A DNA stretch of 64,000 nucleotides from JAEUNJ01 sp052035955. GTDB lineage: Bacteria; Pseudomonadota; Gammaproteobacteria; Burkholderiales; Rhodocyclaceae. Of the stretch, positions 1 to 7,179 are shown one piece after another. The stretch spans positions 32,085 to 96,084 of the forward strand of contig JBPOHD010000037.1 of the NCBI GenBank assembly GCA_052035955.1, read 5' to 3'. A program made the position numbers and the translations under genes. Positions within the stretch are counted from its first letter, which is position 1. Every line of letters starts with the position of its first letter. Below the pieces are notes generated by a model. It was not told where the DNA came from and made no database searches. It was given only the letters and a program-made list of their open reading frames with translations.

Positions 1-161
1 GCGGCTCCGAAATTCTCATTGCGATAAATGTAAACCCCTGCCGCATTCGATGGGGCACTAAAGGTCTTGTGCACGGCATCCTTCCGCGCATCCTCCATTG
101 GCACGGAAGCACAGGCAGACAACATCAGGACCGCAATCAAAACAGTGAAATGAATTAACAT
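1..161 (-). CDS. DUF2846-like lipoprotein, truncated by the window edge
   Basis: The reading frame starts at an ATG at 161 and runs off the left edge after about 53 codons. The visible N-terminus is a lipoprotein signal peptide with the lipobox LSAC, so the mature protein probably begins at Cys17 and is membrane-anchored. The following residues contain SAPSNAAGVYIYRNE, which resembles the start of DUF2846 family proteins; their function is unknown. The gene lies 9 bases after the stop of the upstream minus-strand lipoprotein, and an AGGTGGA ribosome site overlaps that stop, so the two are probably co-translated. Family assignment rests on a short stretch and is tentative. Confidence 0.6.
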   Translation of the reverse strand, partial: MLIHFTVLIAVLMLSACASVPMEDARKDAVHKTFSAPSNAAGVYIYRNENFGA

Positions 162-170
162 GACATCCAC

Positions 171-854
171 CTACTGGTTGGAATTGAGGGTAGCCCTTTG
201 CTGGTCAGCGTAGACCTCAGGCGAAATCAACCCCTTCTCATGAAGTGCCTTCAATTCTCGTAGGCGCTCCTCCTTTGACGATGGCACTGTCGATGCCGTT
301 GGGGGTTTTTGTGTAGTTGCTAATGTTGAAGATGACGTTTGCGAAGCGGGCATAGATGAAATCGATTGAGGTACTACCGTCGTCGCGGGTGCAACAATTG
401 GGATACTGCTGCTTTGGCTTTGGGCCGCGACAGGCGAGGGCGTTTCGATCCTCGAAAAACTGCCCATCACCACTTGGATAAAATTGGGGTATTCATACGC
501 AGATCCGTTGTTGTGGTCGATGATTGCTCCGATACCACCCCCGAAGATGATGTTACCGAACATGGAACCTTTGGTTGCGGACACGACGGCGGCGTGCCCT
601 GGTTCATGGGGGTCTTTGCGGCAAACTGCCTGAAGGTCGTCATTGGATCGCTGGATTGTTACTGAGCCAGGCGTAGTGACATACCACTTGCCCTTGTTGT
701 TCGACATTTCGCAGTTGGCACCAGCAACCTCGGTCCCTGTCTGTGTGCGCGTCTGCACGGAAACGCTCTGGTTGGTCGTCCCTGTGATCGAAGCACATCC
801 GGTGAGGAAAGCAGCAAACAGCAATGACGTGAAAATCTCGACGGTGCGTGACAT
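171..854 (-). CDS. Lipoprotein with C-terminal SHOCT-type motif
   Basis: This encodes 227 residues. The ATG at 854 is chosen over an upstream TTG because GGAGG lies five bases before it. The N-terminus is a lipoprotein signal with the lipobox LTGC, giving a lipidated Cys near residue 20. A central part holds two further Cys residues (NCEMSN, AVCRKD) and a Gly-rich hydrophobic patch (NIIFGGGIGAIID). A Ser/Thr/Pro-rich linker of about 60 residues leads to a C-terminal segment, EERLRELKALHEKGLISPE, typical of the SHOCT short helical domain. It is first in a pair with the truncated lipoprotein gene that follows. Exact function is unknown; an envelope-associated oligomerising lipoprotein is the most that can be said. 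Confidence 0.75.
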   Translation of the reverse strand: MSRTVEIFTSLLFAAFLTGCASITGTTNQSVSVQTRTQTGTEVAGANCEMSNNKGKWYVTTPGSVTIQRSNDDLQAVCRKDPHEPGHAAVVSATKGSMFGNIIFGGGIGAIIDHNNGSAYEYPNFIQVVMGSFSRIETPSPVAAQSQSSSIPIVAPATTVVPQSISSMPASQTSSSTLATTQKPPTASTVPSSKEERLRELKALHEKGLISPEVYADQQRATLNSNQ

Positions 855-960
855 TTTGGCCTCCCTTTGCAATTTTGGTCAGCCTACGTTCTGCGCGTTT
901 CCAACGCAATCTGACTAAAGATATATGGACACACGCAGGAGATAGAAAAATGCCATTTTT

Positions 961-974
961 TTGACTTGGGTCAA
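961..974. promoter_or_regulatory. FNR/CRP-family-like palindrome
   Basis: TTGACTTGGGTCAA is a perfect inverted repeat of TTGAC arms around four bases, close to the FNR/Anr/Dnr consensus TTGAT-N4-ATCAA. It lies about 107 bases upstream of the start of the minus-strand lipoprotein gene. A possible -10 (TATATC, 925 to 920) is about 50 bases from its centre, which is not an ideal class II position. A role in oxygen or nitric oxide control of the lipoprotein pair is possible but weakly supported. Confidence 0.35.
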
Positions 975-1221
975 AAGAATGCAAAATACCTCAATAGGGC
1001 GACTGGGGCGTTCTTCGGCGCTCGAGAATTGACAAGGATTACGCACTTCTGCATATCGGGGAAAATGCAAAACGGCATGAGTGAAGCGCTGGTCCGCGAG
1101 GCGAAACACTGAATCGAATTGCCCGGAGCAAATTCGGCGCATCGTGCGCGACATACACCGACCGCGCGCGACATATCGTGACCCGCTGACGTGCTCAAGA
1201 CTTACAGGGCAGTTCCCCGTG

Positions 1222-1316
1222 GCGCGGTTTTGTAGGCGCTCCCCGATGCCTGCGCCGGTCCGCAACGGGCACAAAGAGTTGGGCAACGAGAGCGGCGAAT
1301 GAACTCTTCATGAATG
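1222..1316 (+). repeat. Degenerate copy of the iorA leader and 5' end
   Basis: Bases 1222-1290 align with 7111-7178, immediately upstream of iorA, at roughly 80 percent by eye, including an identical core GCGCCGGTCCGCAACGGGCA. Weaker similarity continues into the first iorA codons: this copy can be read as ELFMNDAVA against TEFLMGNEA in iorA. After about 1330 the resemblance is lost. It looks like the remnant of a second iorA-type gene or a shared dispersed leader element. Confidence 0.5.
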
Positions 1317-1546
1317 ACGCGGTGGCCATGGATTCCCGGGCACCCGAAGACCGGCCTGCCTCCGTCCCCCTGCGGCTCCCTCGGTCTCCCATGCGACATG
1401 GCTTCCCAGGCATGGCTTCGGCATTAGTCCGAACGGGCTATTGACGATTGCGACGGCACCGGCCTAGCATCAAGGCTCCATACGGCGCGTGATGCCGGCT
1501 TTCCCGGGCAGTGTGCGCATCGCATCGAGTGACAGGAGAATCCCAA

Positions 1547-2191
1547 ATGAATCGAACGAGGCTGCTTGCATCGGCTTTCCTTCTCGCGGCTGCCGCGCCA
1601 ACCCATGCCGCCAACCTGATCGTAAATGGTTCGTTCGAAGGGGGGGCCTTTCTCGGTGGCACGAGCACTTCCTGGAACGGCATTCCGGACGGGGGAACGG
1701 CCGTCACCGGATGGGTGGCCGGAACGAACGGATTCGACTGGCACCAGGCTGTCGAGTTTGGTCCCGCCAAGGACGGTTACCGGATGGTGGACCTGACGCT
1801 CGGCTCCAGGAGCGGGGCGATTTCGCAGAGCTTCGCAACGGTGGCCGGGCGCGCTTACGAGTTGAGGTTTGCGGTGACGGCGCCGGGCGCTTTCTTTGGC
1901 GCCGCTGCGCTGGAGGTGAGCGTCGGAGACGCGGTTGCGTCCTACTCGGTTTCCCGCTCGCCGACGTTCCCGCTTTCGTGGGAAACGAAGACCCTCGCGT
2001 TCCGCGCGACCTCCGGCGTCACGACCCTGGTGTTTACCGGGCCTTCGTCGAGCGCCTATTGGGGCCCGGTGATCGACGACGTCTCGGTGACGGTGGCGAT
2101 TCCCGAACCCGAAACCTACGCGATGATGCTGGCCGGTCTTGGCATGTTGGGTTTCGTGGCGCGCCGCCGCAAGCAGGCGGCCACGGCGTAA
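1547..2191 (+). CDS. PEP-CTERM sorting-domain secreted protein
   Basis: This encodes 214 residues. The start at 1547 is preceded by AGGAG, and the protein begins with a Sec signal peptide ending near THAA. The mature part starts NLIVNGSFEGG, the opening of DUF642/carbohydrate-binding-like beta-sandwich proteins, and ends its main domain with YWGPVIDDVSVTV, also typical of such folds. The C-terminus is a classic PEP-CTERM signal: the motif PEPETYAMMLAGLG, a hydrophobic helix, then RRRK. In such systems an exosortase (EpsH/XrtA, not in this window) cleaves the tag and the protein goes to the cell surface or an exopolysaccharide matrix. It is monocistronic, with its own terminator. The ligand is unknown. 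Confidence 0.85.
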   Translation: MNRTRLLASAFLLAAAAPTHAANLIVNGSFEGGAFLGGTSTSWNGIPDGGTAVTGWVAGTNGFDWHQAVEFGPAKDGYRMVDLTLGSRSGAISQSFATVAGRAYELRFAVTAPGAFFGAAALEVSVGDAVASYSVSRSPTFPLSWETKTLAFRATSGVTTLVFTGPSSSAYWGPVIDDVSVTVAIPEPETYAMMLAGLGMLGFVARRRKQAATA

Positions 2192-2215
2192 CGGAGTTTC
2201 GTCAGCCCCGGAACG

Positions 2216-2242
2216 AACCCGGCTGCGGCCGGGTTTTTCTTT
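2216..2242 (+). terminator. Rho-independent terminator of the PEP-CTERM gene
   Basis: An eight-base stem (AACCCGGC / GCCGGGTT) with a four-base loop is followed by a T-rich run (TTTTTCTTT). It begins 24 bases after the stop codon, as expected for an intrinsic terminator. Confidence 0.8.
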
Positions 2243-2593
2243 CCCGGGATCGCGGGAAGGCGCGCGGCTCGCCACCGCCCCCCTCCCCCGACCTCGCACG
2301 TCGCCCGATGCCGCACGCCGTCGACCCCGGGGAAGCGCCGGGCGCCGTCGCGCGCGGCATGGAGACCGGGGTCCGCGAACCCAAGCGACGGTCTGGCCGG
2401 GGAAATTTCGGCGGCGATGAACGCGGAACCGTCACTAGAATGTAAAGGACTCGTCGAGCGCCAGGCCATTCGGGTGCCGGGCAAAGCCGGCAGCGGGTGG
2501 GGAGCAGGGTTTGGGTTCCCCGGCGTCCAGGACGCGACGCACACCGGGATGACCGATGGCTCCGATCGAGCGCACCGCACCGCCAAGGTGCCC
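2243..2593 (+). other. Spacer before the PAS-LuxR gene
   Basis: The frame of the downstream regulator stays open back to an ATG at 2417, but residues encoded between 2417 and 2594 (rich in Gly, Arg and Pro, no domain) look non-coding. No strong promoter or hairpin was seen apart from the tail of the preceding terminator. Confidence 0.4.
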
Positions 2594-3727
2594 ATGAACG
2601 CCGGGAGGTTCGGATTGCCCCGACAAGGAAAGCAGAAAGATCCGGCCCGACGCCCGGACCGGGCCGACGAGGGTGACTGGTTCGCCATCCTGCTGCGGCA
2701 AACCCATGTACCCGTCGGCGTTTCACGCTTGTCCGACGGCCGCTACCGGATGGCCAACGATGCCTTCCTGCGCCTGTTCGGCTACACCCGGGACGAGGTG
2801 ATCGGGAAGACGGCCAGTGACCTGGGCCTCTGGCCGGACCTCGAGGAGCGGACCCGCCTGCTGTCTCTCCTGTCGGAAGCCGAGGCCGTGAGCGGCTTCG
2901 AGGCGAAATTCCGCGACAAGGCGGGGCGGGTCGGCGACCTGGCGATTTCCGCCGAGCGGGTGGTCCTGGAGGGGGAGCAACACCTCGTGGGCTTCCTGAC
3001 CGACATTTCCGAGCGTAAGCGCGCCGAAAGGGAACTGCGCGAAAGCCAGCGGCGGCTCGAATTCGCACTGACCGGGTCCGGCCTGGGGCTCTGGGATTAC
3101 CACGTGGCGGAAGAAACGGTGGTGTACGACGACCGGTGGTGCGCCATGCTCGGTTACCGCGTGGACGAAATCAATCCCGAACTCGGCAGCTGGCAAAAGC
3201 TGGTCCATCCGGACGACTGGTCCGGTGTGCAGCAGGCCGTCGAGGCGCACATGAGCGGAGAATCGGCCACCTACGAGACCGAACACCGGGTGCGGCACAA
3301 GGATGGTCACTGGGTGTGGGTGCTGGCGAGGGGCCGCATCGTCCAGCGGAGCCCCGAGGGAGTCCCATTGCGAGTGGCCGGCACCGTCCTCGACATCACG
3401 GAACAGCGGCGCCTTTCCCGCGAGGTCGGCTTGCTGCTGAGGCGCGTCGAATCCCTGATTCGGGGGGTCGCCTCGCCGCCTCGCGAAAACGCCACGCGGG
3501 AGACCGGGTCCGGGGGAGAGCGGGCCGATCGGCTGACGCGGCGGCAGGGCCAGATCCTGCAACTGGTCACGGCGGGGCTGACCTCCAGGCAGATCGCGGC
3601 CCGATTGAAAATCGCCGAATCGACGGTCGCCTCGCACCGCCGCGACCTGATGCGGCGACTGAAGCTGCACAACGTTGCCGACCTGACGCGGCACGCCCTC
3701 CAGTACCGGTTGCCGGATCCGGACTAA
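2594..3727 (+). CDS. PAS-PAS-LuxR transcriptional regulator
   Basis: From the ATG at 2594 (AAGG just upstream) this gives about 377 residues; in-frame starts at 2417 and 2549 are possible. Two PAS domains are visible. The first contains DAFLRLFGYTRDEVIGKTASDLG and ends at the PAC signature GFLTDISERKRAE; the second contains WCAMLGYRVDEI and ends in GTVLDITEQRRLS. A C-terminal LuxR/NarL-type helix-turn-helix follows (LTRRQGQILQLVTAGLTSRQIA, then STVASHRRDLMRRL). There is no receiver domain, so the PAS domains probably sense a small ligand or redox state directly. The next genes are a binding protein and a histidine kinase, but whether they work together is inference. Confidence 0.8.
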   Translation: MNAGRFGLPRQGKQKDPARRPDRADEGDWFAILLRQTHVPVGVSRLSDGRYRMANDAFLRLFGYTRDEVIGKTASDLGLWPDLEERTRLLSLLSEAEAVSGFEAKFRDKAGRVGDLAISAERVVLEGEQHLVGFLTDISERKRAERELRESQRRLEFALTGSGLGLWDYHVAEETVVYDDRWCAMLGYRVDEINPELGSWQKLVHPDDWSGVQQAVEAHMSGESATYETEHRVRHKDGHWVWVLARGRIVQRSPEGVPLRVAGTVLDITEQRRLSREVGLLLRRVESLIRGVASPPRENATRETGSGGERADRLTRRQGQILQLVTAGLTSRQIAARLKIAESTVASHRRDLMRRLKLHNVADLTRHALQYRLPDPD

Positions 3728-4045
3728 GTCGCCCCGTCGGCAAGGAATGCCCTGACCGGTCGCCCGGCCCAGCCCTGGCCGTTTCCACCCGAATCTGGGT
3801 AGGAAATCCCTTCGGGCAGAGGATTACCACTGCCGGAATGACCGTCTAAAGTTGAAGTGGCGGAATTGCCTGCGCCCGCTTCGATCTAAATCTTTGGACA
3901 TAGTCCGGATGACCGGCATTGCGGAAATCTCTCCATCGCGCGCACCGACGGCAGCGCCCATGGTCGCGGGGCCGCCGTACAGGCTGTCGTGGGGGTTGGG
4001 CTTGGTTGCCCGATTCCTGCGGCGCTTCGGCCCCTGGCGCGCCCA

Positions 4046-4072
4046 ATGCAACCGATGCAACCAACGCAACCG
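4046..4072 (+). repeat. Three tandem 9-bp units
   Basis: ATGCAACCG, ATGCAACCA and ACGCAACCG follow one another without spacers, just upstream of the likely start of the PhnD-like gene. If an earlier start were used they would encode a CNR-CNQ-RNR stretch, which is unlikely in a secreted protein. It may be a slippage-prone leader sequence or a regulator site. Confidence 0.6.
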
Positions 4073-4103
4073 ACGGGCAGCCGGGCATCGCGGGCTTCAA
4101 GGC

Positions 4104-4973
4104 GTGGCCACCCCAGGGCCGGGGGTTCCAGGACGCGGAAGGCAGTGTCTGGCCTTCGTCGCCGCCTGCCTTCTGATTCCAGCCCCGTCGCAGGGCCAGA
4201 CCTACGGTTTCGGGGTGCTGAACCAGCGCAGCGTGACCCTGACCGCCCAGTACTGGAACCCCATCCTCGACTACGTCAGCCGGAAGGCTGGCGTTTCGCT
4301 GGTTCTCCAGATGGGCAAAGACGTTCCGGAAACCTACGCCATGACCGGCCGCGGCGCATTCGACTTCCTGTACTCCAATCACATTTTCACGCCCGACAAC
4401 GCACGCGCCGGATACCGGGTGATCCTGCGCCCCAACGAGGACGCCATCCAGGGACAGATCGTGGTTCCGGAGGCGAGCCCGTTGGGCAGCCTGGCAGATC
4501 TCCGCGGCAAGGAAGTCGGCTTTCCTTCGCCCGCCGCCTTCGTGGCCTACGTGGTGCCCATGGACCATTTCACCCGCATAGGCCTGGAGATCGTCCCGGT
4601 CTTCGGTGGAAACCAGGAAGGCGTCATGGCCCAACTGAAGGCGGGCAGGGTGGCGGCAGGAGCCGTCAACTCGAGGATCATGCGCGACTATGCGGAACGC
4701 TCGGGCTTCCGGTATCGGGTCCTCTGGTCGACGGCCGACTACCTGAACCTGCCCATCTCGGTTGGCCCGCAGGTTCCCGCCGCCGTGGCCGAACGCGTGC
4801 AGCAGGTGATGGACAGGATGGACGAGGACCCCGAGGGGATCCGGATCCTCCAGGCCAGCGGCGAGATCATCCGCCAGTCTCCTCCCTATGGATTCCGGGC
4901 GGCCTCGGACAAGGATTACGCGAGCTATCGCGCCTTCTACCGGACCACCGTCCTCAAGGACCTGAAACCATGA
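4104..4973 (+). CDS. PhnD-type phosphate/phosphonate-like periplasmic binding protein
   Basis: The start is uncertain. GTG at 4104 gives 289 residues with a signal peptide (RGRQCLAFVAACLLIPAPSQG) and mature TYGFGVLNQRS; the frame is open back to 3852, but the extra sequence looks non-coding. The rest matches periplasmic binding proteins of the PhnD superfamily: a ligand lobe around YSNHIFTPDNARAGYRVILR, the loop LADLRGKEVGFPSPAAF, and a typical hinge region (MAQLKAGRVAAGAVNS). There is no ABC permease or ATPase nearby. Instead the stop overlaps the start of a hybrid histidine kinase by four bases, so it most likely acts as the extracellular ligand sensor of that kinase rather than in uptake. 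The ligand is not known. Confidence 0.8.
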   Translation: MATPGPGVPGRGRQCLAFVAACLLIPAPSQGQTYGFGVLNQRSVTLTAQYWNPILDYVSRKAGVSLVLQMGKDVPETYAMTGRGAFDFLYSNHIFTPDNARAGYRVILRPNEDAIQGQIVVPEASPLGSLADLRGKEVGFPSPAAFVAYVVPMDHFTRIGLEIVPVFGGNQEGVMAQLKAGRVAAGAVNSRIMRDYAERSGFRYRVLWSTADYLNLPISVGPQVPAAVAERVQQVMDRMDEDPEGIRILQASGEIIRQSPPYGFRAASDKDYASYRAFYRTTVLKDLKP

Positions 4974-6964
4974 TGCGCGAGCGCTGGGATCGGGCAGGCA
5001 TCGCATCCCGACTTTCCATCGTCATCATGCTGATTCTGGTCGCGGCGGGGGCCATCCTCGCCGTCATCATGGTCCATCAGGTCGCCGCGGCGACGCAACG
5101 CGAACTTGCGATCCGGCTCAATGGACGCGTCGCGTGGCTCGCGATCGCCTGCCGGGAACCGGCAATCATCGGCGACCTCGCGACGATCGAACAGTTGCTC
5201 GAGGAACAGTCGAAACACGAGGACTCCCGCGAGGCGTCGTTCGCGGACCCGCGCGGGTCGCGATTGGCGAGGCAGGGCCACCCTCCGGCGCTCTCTGTGC
5301 CGGGCTGGTTCGTCGAATGGCTCGCGATCGACACCTTCAAGGCGCGACGATCCATCATCGTCGGCGGACGCAGCTATGGCGAGGTGGCGGTCGAACTGGC
5401 GCCGAACAGGGCGATCATCGCGGCCTGGAACAACCTCCTCGCGATAGGCATCACCGCGTGCGGCGCGCTGATCGTGGTGGTGGGCGCCATCCTGTTCTTC
5501 CTGCGGCGGAGCCTGAGGCCGCTGGACCACCTGGCGGCAGGCGCCCGGGACTTCGCCACGGGCAACATGGGGGCCCGGGTCACCGTCGAGGGCAGCCCGG
5601 AAATGAGGGGCCTGATCGAGGCGTTCAACCGGATGGCGGAGACCGTTTGCAGCCGCGAAGGGGAAATCCGCGGGCACCGCGACCGCCTCGAGGAGCAGGT
5701 TGCCCGCCGGACGGAGGAACTTTCCCGGGCCAAGGCCGCGGCCGAAATCGCAAACATGGCGAAGAGCGCCTTCCTGGCCAACATGAGCCATGAAATCAGG
5801 ACGCCGCTGAACGCGATCACCGGCATGGCGCACCTCATCCGGCGCGGCGGCCTGACCCCGAAACAGAACCGGCAACTTGAAACCCTCGAAGCGGCCAGTA
5901 CCCACCTCCTCGGCGTCATCGATGCGATCCTCGAGCTATCCAAGATCGAGGCGGGCAAGTTCGAACTCGAGGAGGCCCGGATTTCCGTCGCGCGACTGGT
6001 CGAGGACATCGTGTCGATGATCCGCGGCCGGGCGGAAGGCAAGGGGCTGCAATTGAAGAGCGCCGTCGAGCCCCTTCCAGGCGACCTTCTCGGCGACGCC
6101 ACCCGCCTCCGGCAGGCACTGCTCAATTACGCAAGCAATGCCGTCAAGTTCACGGATGCGGGCAGCGTCACCGTGCGGGCGCGGGCGTCCGACGAAAATT
6201 CGGGGGGATTGCTCGTGCGCTTCGAGGTGGAGGATACGGGGATAGGGATAGACCCGAAGGTCATCCCCAGGCTGTTCAGCCCTTTCGAACAGGCGGATTC
6301 CACGACGACCCGGCGTTTTGGCGGCACGGGCCTCGGGCTGGCGATCACCAAGCGGTTCGCCGAACTCATGGGTGGCGAAGCGGGCGCCGAAAGCGTGCCA
6401 GGACAGGGCAGCCTGTTCTGGTTCTCGGCACGCCTGAAGAGGGGGATGCCGGCGCTCGCCCCGCCGGCCGCCCAGCCGGCGATGAGCGCCGAATCCACGC
6501 TGAGGAATACCCATTCCGGCGCCCGGATCCTGCTGGTGGAGGACGATCCGATCAACCTGGAGGTTGCCCTGGAGTCCCTCGCGGAAGTCTTCCCGACGGT
6601 CGCCATCGCCCGGGACGGCGCCGAGGCCGTGGATCGGGTGGCGACCGCGAGGTTCGACCTCGTCCTGATGGACATACAAATGCCGAACCTGGACGGACTG
6701 GAAGCGACGCAGAGGATCAGGAAGCTCCCGAACGGACGACATGTCCCGATCGTCGCCATGACCGCCAACGCCTTCGCGGAAGACCGGACCCGCTGCTTCG
6801 AGGCAGGGATGAACGATTTCATGGCCAAGCCGGTCGTACCGGCGACCCTGTTCGAGATGGTTCTCAAGTGGCTTGAGACGTCCCGGAGGGATGACGGTGC
6901 CATGGCGGAGCCCTTTCCGGCGCCCCGGGGGGCAGCGGCACCGACCGGTTCCCGGTCCGTTTGA
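4970..6964 (+). CDS. Hybrid sensor histidine kinase
   Basis: This encodes 664 residues, with AAGGA before the ATG. Domains in order: a transmembrane helix (about 15-40), a periplasmic region of some 120 residues, a second membrane helix (about 160-180), a HAMP linker (LRPLDHLAAGARDF), a coiled coil, a HisKA domain with the phosphoacceptor motif FLANMSHEIRTPLNA, and a HATPase with the N box (LLNYASNAVKF), DTGIGID and GGTGLGLAI. A C-terminal receiver follows, with the phosphoacceptor Asp in LVLMDIQMPNLDG and the conserved Lys in MAKPV. It lacks an Hpt domain, so a separate phosphotransfer protein is needed. The translational overlap with the PhnD-like gene makes a two-part receptor likely. No cognate output regulator is adjacent except possibly the PAS-LuxR protein. 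Confidence 0.9.
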   Translation: MMRERWDRAGIASRLSIVIMLILVAAGAILAVIMVHQVAAATQRELAIRLNGRVAWLAIACREPAIIGDLATIEQLLEEQSKHEDSREASFADPRGSRLARQGHPPALSVPGWFVEWLAIDTFKARRSIIVGGRSYGEVAVELAPNRAIIAAWNNLLAIGITACGALIVVVGAILFFLRRSLRPLDHLAAGARDFATGNMGARVTVEGSPEMRGLIEAFNRMAETVCSREGEIRGHRDRLEEQVARRTEELSRAKAAAEIANMAKSAFLANMSHEIRTPLNAITGMAHLIRRGGLTPKQNRQLETLEAASTHLLGVIDAILELSKIEAGKFELEEARISVARLVEDIVSMIRGRAEGKGLQLKSAVEPLPGDLLGDATRLRQALLNYASNAVKFTDAGSVTVRARASDENSGGLLVRFEVEDTGIGIDPKVIPRLFSPFEQADSTTTRRFGGTGLGLAITKRFAELMGGEAGAESVPGQGSLFWFSARLKRGMPALAPPAAQPAMSAESTLRNTHSGARILLVEDDPINLEVALESLAEVFPTVAIARDGAEAVDRVATARFDLVLMDIQMPNLDGLEATQRIRKLPNGRHVPIVAMTANAFAEDRTRCFEAGMNDFMAKPVVPATLFEMVLKWLETSRRDDGAMAEPFPAPRGAAAPTGSRSV

Positions 6965-7103
6965 AGCAGGGTGGAAACCCGGAGGCAGGCGCGCCGGGGC
7001 GATCCGGACATCGATGCGGATGGGGGGCGCAGCCGTCGCCGGAATACCGCCCCTCCGCGCGCAGCGCCCCCCCGAAATCCTTTATCCGGCATTTCCCGCG
7101 GTG

Positions 7104-7178
7104 TAGTATCGCGCGGTTTTTCCGGCGCCCCCCGGTGCGGCGCCGGTCCGCAACGGGCACGAAGGGCTGGGCAGCGAG
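7104..7178 (+). promoter_or_regulatory. iorA promoter -10 and leader
   Basis: TAGTAT at 7104-7109 is a plausible -10 element; no good -35 was seen. The 68 bases at 7111-7178 form the leader and are shared with the degenerate copy at 1222-1290. Conservation of an untranslated leader in two places hints at a regulatory role, but no defined riboswitch or attenuator was recognised. Confidence 0.4.
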
Positions 7179-7179
7179 C

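Larger units (their letters stand above)
855..1546. other. Long spacer without a supported gene
   Basis: No reading frame here has convincing codon usage or a ribosome site. It holds an FNR-like palindrome (961-974), a weak 20-base direct repeat (1144-1163 and 1164-1183, about 15 of 20 matching) and a degenerate copy of the iorA leader (1222-1316). The stretch just before 1547 carries the ribosome site of the PEP-CTERM gene. I saw no clear sigma-70 promoter for that gene. Confidence 0.6.

Noticed and set aside
1144..1183. 20-base direct repeat in the first spacer, considered as a CRISPR-like or regulator array
   Set aside because: Only two adjacent units at about 75 percent identity and no spacers; too weak.
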